DNA of 64,000 bases. Source: Sporosarcina sp. PTS2304 (lineage in GTDB: Bacteria > Bacillota > Bacilli > Bacillales_A > Planococcaceae). The notes beneath the pieces were generated by a model. It was not told where the DNA came from. It worked only from the letters and a program-made list of their open reading frames with translations, and made no database searches. The DNA is taken from assembly GCF_003351785.1 (NCBI RefSeq), contig NZ_CP031230.1, forward strand, positions 3,200,501-3,264,500, in the 5' to 3' direction. Shown here piece after piece: positions 8,932-15,581 of this stretch. Both the position numbers and the translations under genes were made by a program. Each line of letters opens with the position of its first letter. The stretch's first letter is position 1.

Positions 8932-10009
8932 TAACGAAGTAATAATTGCTGCTGCCGGGTCTGGAAAAACAAGTGAACTAATTTGTAAGTCAAATAAAAT
9001 GTTAAATAAAAGAATTTTAATTACCACATTTACTATTGAAAATTCTGAGGAAATAAAAAGGAAGTTTTTTGAGGACTCAGGATGTACTCCTTCCAACGTA
9101 AAGATTCAGACTTGGTTTTCATTTTTATTAAGCGATGGTGTAAGGCCTTATCAAAATTTTTTATATGATAAGAATAGAATTGAAAACATCGAGTTTGTCA
9201 CTGGCCGATCTACGAATTATGTAAGAAAGAGTCATACTGAAAGATATTATTTTAGATCTGGGAAATATATTTATACGGATAAAATGTGCGACTTTATCAT
9301 GGAAGTTAACAGACTCTCTAATCGAGCGATTATTAAAAGACTAGAGAGTTTATATGACGTAATTATGATTGATGAAGTGCAAGATTTAGCTGGGTATGAC
9401 TTAGATTTTCTATTTGAACTATTTAAGTCGAAAATTAAAATTATAGTGGTAGGCGATAACCGACAAGCGGTACTATTTACCAATAATTCAGCCAAAAATA
9501 AGAACAAAAAAGGTGAGCATATCTTTAACCTTTTTAAAGAGTGGGAGGATAAAGGACTTTGTATAATTAGATATAAAACAGATTGTTATAGAAGCAATCA
9601 AGAAATTTGTGATTTAGCAGATTTACTTTATCCAGAGATGCCTAAAACAAAATCTTTAAATAAGGAAGCAACAGGACATGATGGTGTATTTCATATTACT
9701 AGCCAAGAAATTGGAAGTTATATATCAAAATATAAGCCGCAAGTATTGCGATATGATAGAAAAACAAAATTTGAAGGTGATAGCCTTCCATTGAATTTTA
9801 GAAAGTCGAAAGGCCTTACGTTTGATCGAGTTTTGATATTATGTAATGGTCCATTAAATAAATTTTTAAAATCTGGGGATTTTCAGACACATTTAAAATC
9901 TAGAGCCCCATATTACGTTGCTTTTACAAGAGCGAGACACAGTGTTTGTTTTGTAAGCAATGAAAAAAAAATAAAGAATGAGTATATTAAAAGTTACACA
10001 CCTGAATAA
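8921..10009 (+). CDS. gajB: Gabija-like GajB: short UvrD/PcrA-type SF1 helicase
   Basis: A 362-residue SF1A helicase with the core motifs in order: Walker A AAAGSGKT (about 9-16), DEVQD (about 151-155), VVGDNRQAV (motif III, about 186), YRSNQEI (motif IV region, about 225), SKGLTFDRV (motif V, about 299) and YYVAFTRAR (motif VI, about 331-339). Studied GajB is 494 residues and UvrD over 700, so the 1B and 2B insertions must be very small. The ATG lies inside the end of the preceding gene, so the two are co-translated. All nucleotide-binding motifs are intact, so this is a compact enzyme rather than a truncation. A terminator follows at 10,070. Confidence 0.8.
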   Translation: MQYNNEVIIAAAGSGKTSELICKSNKMLNKRILITTFTIENSEEIKRKFFEDSGCTPSNVKIQTWFSFLLSDGVRPYQNFLYDKNRIENIEFVTGRSTNYVRKSHTERYYFRSGKYIYTDKMCDFIMEVNRLSNRAIIKRLESLYDVIMIDEVQDLAGYDLDFLFELFKSKIKIIVVGDNRQAVLFTNNSAKNKNKKGEHIFNLFKEWEDKGLCIIRYKTDCYRSNQEICDLADLLYPEMPKTKSLNKEATGHDGVFHITSQEIGSYISKYKPQVLRYDRKTKFEGDSLPLNFRKSKGLTFDRVLILCNGPLNKFLKSGDFQTHLKSRAPYYVAFTRARHSVCFVSNEKKIKNEYIKSYTPE

Positions 10010-10067
10010 TCGGTATAGAATAGTCAAAGATTTTCAGCTGTAATCAAAAAAATAACAAGAGTATAAA

Positions 10068-10123
10068 TGAAAAAGAAGGACTATTAAATTCACTCACTGA
10101 CTTTGGTAGACCTTCTTTTTATT
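10068..10123. terminator. Bidirectional terminator between gajB-like gene and resolvase
   Basis: AAAAAGAAGG (10070-10079) and CCTTCTTTTT (10111-10120) form a perfect 10-bp stem around a 31-nt loop. T and A runs flank it, so it can serve both converging genes. Confidence 0.65.
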
Positions 10124-10135
10124 GAGTTTCTGCTA

Positions 10136-10753
10136 TTATAAAGTTTTTGCTATCTCTTTCTCGAGTACTTTAACCAACTTGTAAAAGCTGGTCTTTTTTA
10201 CTTGGGCTTCCTGCATGGCTTTCACTGCTGTTAGTTCTCCGGATTTCCACCTTTTATAAACTTCTTTGAATTCCTCTGTAACATGAACTGTTGGTCTGCC
10301 AAATCGAACACCTTTTTTTAAGGCCAAATCGATTCCTTCACGCTGCCGTTTCCGGATGCGTTCTCGTTCCTCTTCAGCCATCCATGAAAGAATCTGCAGA
10401 ACCAAATCTGCAATAAATGTCCCCATATTATCTTTGTATCGTGTCGTATCGAGTAATGGCATATCTAACACCACAATATCTGCTTCAATATTTTTCGTAA
10501 GGTCATTCCATTCCTGTAGGATTCCTTCTTTGTTTCGACCAAATCGATCCAGCGAATGGATATACAAAATGTCGCCTTTTCGGATAATCATTTTAAGCAA
10601 TTGATAGTTTACACGTTCAAAGTTTTTTCCGCTTTGCTTATCCAAATAAATATCGCGTTCATTAATACCCAATCTTTTCATAGCTTCCAATTGCCGATCT
10701 TCTTTTTGATCTTTGCTGCTGACGCGTATGTAACCAAATTTGCGTTGTTCCAT
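10136..10753 (-). CDS. Serine recombinase / resolvase (Tn3/Pin family)
   Basis: A 205-residue small serine recombinase. The N-terminal catalytic domain starts FGYIRVSSKDQ, with the nucleophile Ser in the RVS motif near residue 12. LYIHSLDRFGRN (about 73-84) carries the conserved SLDRLGR-like arginines. The EEERERIRKRQREG region is the E-helix, and a C-terminal helix-turn-helix ends the protein. Length is that of cointegrate resolvases or invertases. It converges on the Gabija-like operon through a shared terminator, and AGGTG precedes the ATG. Direct repeats lie just upstream and one overlaps its predicted -35, which suggests site binding and autoregulation. It is the last gene of the AT-rich island. 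Confidence 0.9.
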   Translation of the reverse strand: MEQRKFGYIRVSSKDQKEDRQLEAMKRLGINERDIYLDKQSGKNFERVNYQLLKMIIRKGDILYIHSLDRFGRNKEGILQEWNDLTKNIEADIVVLDMPLLDTTRYKDNMGTFIADLVLQILSWMAEEERERIRKRQREGIDLALKKGVRFGRPTVHVTEEFKEVYKRWKSGELTAVKAMQEAQVKKTSFYKLVKVLEKEIAKTL

Positions 10754-10784
10754 AATTCACCTCGAAAAAGATTCTTTTCTCTTA

Positions 10785-10813
10785 TTATACCTAAAAACAT
10801 TTCGTAAAAGTGT
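10785..10813 (-). promoter_or_regulatory. Candidate resolvase promoter overlapped by a repeat
   Basis: On the minus strand TATAAT (plus-strand 10785-10790) lies about 17 bp from ACACTT (10808-10813). That -35 region is inside the first TTCGTAAAAGTGT repeat. Confidence 0.45.
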
Positions 10814-10962
10814 ATGCAAATTAATGAACGTTCGTAAAGTGTTTTAATACGTTTATGGACATTCTTTCCGCTGTTTTTGAATCCTTTTTAAATCGTTCGT
10901 AAAAGAGTACTTTAACAAACTCCCTTATAACACAGAAAAATAATTACCCACTCGTAAAAAAC
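10801..10962 (+). repeat. Four short direct repeats upstream of the resolvase (candidate res subsites)
   Basis: TTCGTAAAAGTGT (10801), TTCGTAAAGTGTT (10831), TTCGTAAAAGAGT (10896) and CTCGTAAAAAACAC (10951) share the core TCGTAAA. Small serine resolvases bind clustered short subsites next to their own gene, so these are candidate binding sites. The separations of 30, 65 and 55 bp and the lack of inverted pairs differ from a classical res site. Confidence 0.5.
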
Positions 10963-10992
10963 ACAAATTCTTATAAAACCCCACAAACCACC

Positions 10993-13398
10993 TCACTTCC
11001 TCCCAAAATACCGCCACAACCGATACTCACAAATCTCCTTCACCCACTCAAACAACACCCCTTCATGCTCCTCCGCCACAACCAACTGCGGAGCAAACCA
11101 TCCATCCTCAAACGTAATCAGCCCTTTAGAAGCATCACTCCACTTCCTCATCGGCATGTTCGCAATGAGGCGTGAAACTCTCCCTTCCTCATACACATAC
11201 AACGACTTTCCTTGCTTGTCTGAGAAATCAGCCTCTCTCCGATACCGCTTTTCCATCAAATAGCGATGAAAGAAAGGGGCGACTTCTTCCGCTGTTACAG
11301 GCTCATACCACGCACTTGGACCTTTCGTCAGCATATAGTGCAAGACGACCATTTTATAACTTTTTGTCATAGAGGTACGAGATACTTCGATGAGCCAGTC
11401 TTTATATAGAGTCAGGACTTCCTGCTCCGCTTCGTTCAACTCGCCAGCAGCTTGCAGGAAAAGGGCGTATGTTTTGAACTTCTTCTTGATCTCTTCGGCA
11501 TCTTCATTCGCTTTCAGATGAAATTCTAAATAGCTCGGGCGTCTTCCGAGTTCTGTTTTTAGATCAAAGTAAGCATAGAGGAGACGTTGTTGGATCGGTT
11601 CGTTTTGTTTCATGACTTCCAACAAGTTAATAACAGCCGTGTCAAAATGAAAATCGAAATAGTGCGGCTCGGTGAATGTATCGTTGGTGATTTTTGCAGG
11701 TAAGTCGCTATCTTCGTGGAACACTTGAAATTTCTTACGTGCATTGCGGTAATTTCCGATCAGGTCAATAATAACACAATGGGATTTTCCGTCTGCGATT
11801 CGTAACCCGCGTCCGATTTGTTGAGTGAAGACGGTGAGGGATTCGGTCGGTCTTACGAAAAGTAATGTATCAACTGATGGAATATCAACACCTTCGTTGA
11901 ATAGATCGACGGTGAAGATTATATCGAGTTCGCCGTTTTCGAGCAGTGTACGTGCGCTTGTGCGTGTATGGCGGTCTATGTTGCTATGCAGGGCGAGTGA
12001 ACGGAAGCCTGCTTGTGTGAAATGTTCGTGCAAATAAATCGCTTGCCGGATAGAAGAGCAGAAGCCGATCGTGCGGGTCTGTTTCTGTTTGATCCATGCA
12101 TTCAGCACAGCGTCGGCATAGCTTTCGCGCAGTTGCAGGCGCAATAGTTCCTCTTCATCGTAGCGATTGTTGCGCCACTTTAATTGGCTGTAGTCAGTGT
12201 CGTCCCATACGCCGTAATAGATGAAAGGGGACAGCCAGTTTCGTCGGATCGCATCTAAAAAGTGGATGGAGATGGCTACGTTGCCGTCACATAAGCTGTA
12301 GACGTCTTTGTTGTCGAGACGGTCGGGTGTAGCGGTGAGTCCGAGTAGAAATGATGGCTGGAAATAATCGAGTACGCGCTCGTATGTAGTCGCTGCGGCA
12401 TGATGGAATTCGTCTACTATGATCAGGTCGAATGCGTCAGGTGCAAATTGTGTCAAGTGATAGTGCCGCGCTAGTGTCTGCATCGAGGCAAAGACGATAT
12501 CCGTGTCGTGCTGTTTTTCCCGACCGTTGTAAATTCCACTTGTACGGTCGGGGAAAACTCGTGTAAATGAGTGCTGTGCTTGTATGAGCAGTTCTTCCCT
12601 GTGCGCGATGAACAGTACACGCGAGTAGGATTTAGCAAAGAACGCTGCTAGATAAGTTTTGCCGAGTCCTGTCGCAAGGACGGTCAAAGCCTTTTCATAG
12701 CCGCTTTCCACCGTTTCGTGCAAGGCATCGAGTGCGAGCTGCTGTGCGGGACGTGGAGTGAGTTTGCTCGACAAGTATGTATCGCTTGGCTCGGCAATTT
12801 GTTGTTGTGCTGTTGCGCCAAAGGTCATTTCGATTTCTGTTTGTGGATCGAGTGTGGCGCTGAATGGCAGTGCTTTATTCGTTTCATCAAACCGTTCGCG
12901 GTAGCGTTCGATCTGTTCTTTGTTGAGTTTGACGGTATTCGGTGATAGAAACATCTTCATGAATTCATCCGCAGCCGTTTCGAAAAGTTCTGCGTCTACG
13001 GTGGATGGTGCGTAGAGATTCCATTCGACCCCGTTCGTTAGTGCGGATTTCGATAAATTGGATGAACCGATGATGACCGTGGACTGATCTGCTGATTTGA
13101 ACAAATACGCTTTCGGGTGGAAAGAAGTGCCGCCACTTTCGACTAGATGGATTTCAGCAGTAGGCAACTCGTCAATGAGCAGTTGTAAGGCGTCTGGTTG
13201 TGTAATGGATAAATAGTCACCTGCCAGGATTTTGATCTCAGCACCACGGGTAGCAGCTTCACGCAGTGCGGGTAATACTTCATTGACTCCTGTTTTCATC
13301 AAAAAGGCAGTTAGCCAGTAAATTGTATCGGCTTCTGCAGTGAGTGTTGTCAAATCTTTTATCAAATGACGCGTCAGTAATCGTAGTTTAGTCATCAT
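10993..13398 (-). CDS. PLD-type nuclease fused to SF2 (DEAD/DEAH) helicase
   Basis: An 801-residue fusion. Residues 1-150 are a phospholipase D-like nuclease domain with HPKAY (H94, K96) and GSSNLS (111-116), the HKD half-motif. Residues 210-560 are an SF2 helicase with LATGLGKT (241-248), VDEFHH (328-333), LLGLTATPDR and QQIGRGLRI. The C-terminal 230 residues are uncharacterised and probably act in DNA or protein binding. The start overlaps the end of the upstream pyrophosphohydrolase gene by 11 nt, so they form one operon. Host-like composition separates it from the island. A role in DNA repair or phage restriction is plausible; the substrate is unknown. Confidence 0.85.
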   Translation of the reverse strand: MMTKLRLLTRHLIKDLTTLTAEADTIYWLTAFLMKTGVNEVLPALREAATRGAEIKILAGDYLSITQPDALQLLIDELPTAEIHLVESGGTSFHPKAYLFKSADQSTVIIGSSNLSKSALTNGVEWNLYAPSTVDAELFETAADEFMKMFLSPNTVKLNKEQIERYRERFDETNKALPFSATLDPQTEIEMTFGATAQQQIAEPSDTYLSSKLTPRPAQQLALDALHETVESGYEKALTVLATGLGKTYLAAFFAKSYSRVLFIAHREELLIQAQHSFTRVFPDRTSGIYNGREKQHDTDIVFASMQTLARHYHLTQFAPDAFDLIIVDEFHHAAATTYERVLDYFQPSFLLGLTATPDRLDNKDVYSLCDGNVAISIHFLDAIRRNWLSPFIYYGVWDDTDYSQLKWRNNRYDEEELLRLQLRESYADAVLNAWIKQKQTRTIGFCSSIRQAIYLHEHFTQAGFRSLALHSNIDRHTRTSARTLLENGELDIIFTVDLFNEGVDIPSVDTLLFVRPTESLTVFTQQIGRGLRIADGKSHCVIIDLIGNYRNARKKFQVFHEDSDLPAKITNDTFTEPHYFDFHFDTAVINLLEVMKQNEPIQQRLLYAYFDLKTELGRRPSYLEFHLKANEDAEEIKKKFKTYALFLQAAGELNEAEQEVLTLYKDWLIEVSRTSMTKSYKMVVLHYMLTKGPSAWYEPVTAEEVAPFFHRYLMEKRYRREADFSDKQGKSLYVYEEGRVSRLIANMPMRKWSDASKGLITFEDGWFAPQLVVAEEHEGVLFEWVKEICEYRLWRYFGRK

Positions 13399-13714
13399 GT
13401 ACTTCCACTAAGAAGATCCGTTTATCAAATCCGCCACGAATCGTTGCTTTACTGGCACGGATAGTTTCGAGTTCTTCGATTGACGCGCCGTGGATAGTAG
13501 CTGCTGCGTGAATGAGTTCAAGCAAATCCGCCAATTCTTCCAATGAATCTTGCGTAGTTTCGGCACGTTCATACTCCGCCAGTTCTTCACGCATTTTTTT
13601 CGTTACTTCTATAGAATAGTCAGATGCGTCCAATGTTTTTGTGACGCACGTCTTTCCGTCCTTTTCAATAATTGCGGGAATGAGATTGCGGACGAGTTTA
13701 TTGTAGATGGGCAT
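13388..13714 (-). CDS. MazG-like / phosphoribosyl-ATP pyrophosphohydrolase-family protein
   Basis: A 108-residue all-alpha NTP pyrophosphohydrolase. EELAEYE near residues 43-49 and EELADLLELIHA near 58-69 give the Glu/Asp cluster that holds magnesium in the MazG fold. The N-terminus YNKLVRNLIPAII is typical of the small stand-alone house-cleaning group. It is the first gene of a two-gene operon with the PLD-helicase. GGAGG lies before the start. The likely job is hydrolysis of non-canonical or signalling nucleotides, but the substrate cannot be read from sequence. Confidence 0.8.
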   Translation of the reverse strand: MPIYNKLVRNLIPAIIEKDGKTCVTKTLDASDYSIEVTKKMREELAEYERAETTQDSLEELADLLELIHAAATIHGASIEELETIRASKATIRGGFDKRIFLVEVHDD

Positions 13715-13867
13715 AGAACCCCTCCTTGGTAGTTTGATTTCCTATATTCTACCATAGTATATCAACAACTAGTAAGATAACAGAATGTTCTTTCAATAAA
13801 TGTTACTTAACAGTATTCAAAAGCTATTTTCTGTTATATACTGGCAGTAGGGGAAATAAGTTTTCAG

Positions 13868-13962
13868 GATGTACCGCTGACGGCACGCCGTATGCGATGA
13901 AAGTCGCCTGTATGGTGTAGGCCCGAAACGAAAGCCGAAAGGTATAAGTCGGGAATAGCCAA
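13868..13962 (+). ncRNA. Structured RNA segment resembling group II intron domain V/VI (remnant)
   Basis: ACGCCGTAT and GTATGGTGT pair around a 2-nt CT bulge and the hairpin GCGAT-GAAA-GTCGC. This is the layout of group II intron domain V: lower stem, 2-nt bulge, GAAA-capped upper stem. CGC sits where the catalytic triad is expected, as in group IIC. A second hairpin closed by CCCGA/TCGGG with GCCGAAAGG inside follows, comparable to domain VI, although CGAAAGCCG...CGGGAATAGCC also resembles domain I. No reverse transcriptase gene or 5-prime part is present, so this would be a remnant. A structured leader of the following frame is the alternative. Confidence 0.35.
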
Positions 13963-14370
13963 GTGTTAGGTTTACAACCAGCAACAAATGTGCAGGGGAG
14001 TAGCTATGACCATAACGGGACAGATTATGGAGTGACAAATAAAATCACCTGGCAAGACAGTCCGTCCACCGGTTCGTTGACGTATACGATAAAGCGTAGT
14101 TTAGTAAATAATATTGACGAGGCATATATCATGGCCCAAGGAATAGCAAGTGGCACAGGAGAGTATCTCGATGTACTCTTTACTGGAACCCCCCCTCCTG
14201 TTTATTACTATTTCATTGAAGTGACGGATGGTGTAGATGTCGTTGTCTCTCAGTCGGTTAAAGTAGTAACTGTGGAAGATATGAAATACACTTCAAACAA
14301 TTCTTATCAAACCGACAACCCTGATGCTCTACTTTACAACCCCGCAACGGATTCATACGACCCTGCATAA
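13963..14370 (+). CDS. Orphan beta-rich protein fragment
   Basis: A 135-residue frame from a GTG at 13963 that lacks a convincing ribosome binding site. The sequence alternates polar and aromatic residues (KITWQDSP, YYYFIEVTDG, VVVSQSVKVV) and resembles an Ig- or Fn3-like beta-sandwich from the end of a secreted protein. There is no signal peptide, which suggests a 3-prime remnant of a larger surface-protein gene. It lies directly after the group II-like RNA segment, so the upstream part may have been lost by intron insertion and deletion. A strong terminator hairpin follows. Expression is doubtful. Confidence 0.45.
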   Translation: MLGLQPATNVQGSSYDHNGTDYGVTNKITWQDSPSTGSLTYTIKRSLVNNIDEAYIMAQGIASGTGEYLDVLFTGTPPPVYYYFIEVTDGVDVVVSQSVKVVTVEDMKYTSNNSYQTDNPDALLYNPATDSYDPA

Positions 14371-14375
14371 CAACG

Positions 14376-14413
14376 TATCGGCAATCTGAGATGTTTCTCG
14401 GATTGCCTGTTTA
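14376..14413 (+). terminator. Terminator hairpin
   Basis: GGCAATCTGAG and CTCGGATTGCC form an 11-bp stem with one wobble (14380-14407), followed by the short tail TGTTT. The weak U-tract lowers certainty. Confidence 0.6.
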
Positions 14414-14427
14414 CAAGAGGTGAGGAC

Positions 14428-15282
14428 ATGTGGAAGACGATTGAAATGAATCGTGATAATTATTTGTCGTTCCAACAGCTTCTCGTCCCAGCGTTTTTGA
14501 AGCCGTTGCAGTCAGCGGATGCGACGGTATGGGGGATCGGGTTACTGGAAGGGACGGCTCCTGTAGGCGAACTGCTGGCGAAACTAGATAGGGAGGCGAA
14601 GACCGCGAAGATTGTCCATTTCCTCATTCGGACGGCAACAGACTATGTCGAGGCGGTGGAATATTTACTGCGCGCTGCGGAACGTTCGCTGTGGCAGGAT
14701 GGGTGGACTGTTACCGATGCAGTAGTGACGGTGAGTCGGGAAGTGGAGGCGGTCAGTTCGCTGTTTACTAGTCGGGGGTTTCGCAATTCGCAAATGGTTC
14801 ATAAATTTGTGATGGATTTGAAGAACATACAGAACGGGGATTGGATATGGCGGTTGGAGAAGCCGGCACATTTAGACATTGTCCCTTGGTCGGAGCAAGT
14901 CGTGAAGGATCTTGAGCAACAAGTGTCGAATGGGAAATTAGGGCAGATCCCTCACGCTGTCCGTATACAGGATGTCACGCGAATCGATTCAGATACTAGT
15001 TTCGCACTGTATGCATCAGGGGAACTGGCGGGCTGGTTTGTGTGTGAACGAATCGCTGCCAATATGTTGCTCATTCCTAGCATTTACGTGAAAAAGTCGG
15101 CTGCTACGCGGTTGGGCGGGGTGTTGCTGTATGCGGAACTTGCCAAAAGAGTGTTTGCTAATGGGTGCTATGTCACTTTTTTTGTCCATAATACGAATCA
15201 AAATATGTTGCGGTTGATCTCTAGACGATTTAAGGAATGCATTATTCATGAAGCGACGACGATTCAATGTGTGGCTACATGA
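14428..15282 (+). CDS. GNAT-like acetyltransferase, probable
   Basis: A 284-residue cytosolic protein that looks like two tandem GNAT-type halves. The N-terminal half (about 1-130) shows WGIGLLEGTAPVGELLAKL and later LFTSRGFRNSQMVHKFVMDL, where the SRGF turn is typical of GNAT motif B. The C-terminal half contains SFALYASGELAGWFVCE, LIPSIYVKKSAATRLGGVLL (beta-4 and the acetyl-CoA-binding helix) and FFVHNTNQNMLRL. AGAGGTGAG is well placed before the ATG. It is monocistronic between two terminators. The acceptor substrate is unknown. Confidence 0.65.
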   Translation: MWKTIEMNRDNYLSFQQLLVPAFLKPLQSADATVWGIGLLEGTAPVGELLAKLDREAKTAKIVHFLIRTATDYVEAVEYLLRAAERSLWQDGWTVTDAVVTVSREVEAVSSLFTSRGFRNSQMVHKFVMDLKNIQNGDWIWRLEKPAHLDIVPWSEQVVKDLEQQVSNGKLGQIPHAVRIQDVTRIDSDTSFALYASGELAGWFVCERIAANMLLIPSIYVKKSAATRLGGVLLYAELAKRVFANGCYVTFFVHNTNQNMLRLISRRFKECIIHEATTIQCVAT

Positions 15283-15310
15283 CCAATAGAGTATGTGTGA
15301 AGTGAAAAAG

Positions 15311-15347
15311 AATCTCTCGGCTGTGAGTCAGTCGGGAGATTTATTTG
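15311..15347 (+). terminator. Rho-independent terminator
   Basis: AATCTCTCGGC and GTCGGGAGATT pair with one mismatch around TGTGAGTCA, followed by TATTTGTGT. Confidence 0.7.
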
Positions 15348-15448
15348 TGTAGTTCGTCCGTATGATAGGAGGATTATTAAAATATAATAGAAAAATGTTA
15401 AATTATTATGTGAAAACTGCTGTATTTTACAAAAATTCCTGCAATTTA

Positions 15449-15477
15449 TTGACTACCCTACTAAAATAGTAAATAAT
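15449..15477 (+). promoter_or_regulatory. Candidate sigma-A promoter of the MHYT-EAL gene
   Basis: TTGACT at 15449-15454 and AATAAT at 15472-15477 are separated by exactly 17 bp. The remaining sequence to 15581 is AT-rich leader without another feature. Confidence 0.5.
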
Positions 15478-15581
15478 GAATAGTAACAAATAGTATCTAT
15501 TTCGTCTATCTTATAAGTACTTAGAATTACTATAAAGTATAATTTTTCCTGTATTTTTTGAGAGTTGGGAGGTGAGACCGT

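Noticed and set aside
10556-10807. Plus-strand frame opposite the resolvase
   Set aside because: It is the antisense of a clear serine recombinase gene and its promoter.
13995-14010. GGGGAGTAGC, as in the yybP-ykoY manganese riboswitch
   Set aside because: The other conserved parts of that riboswitch are missing and the bases lie inside an open reading frame.
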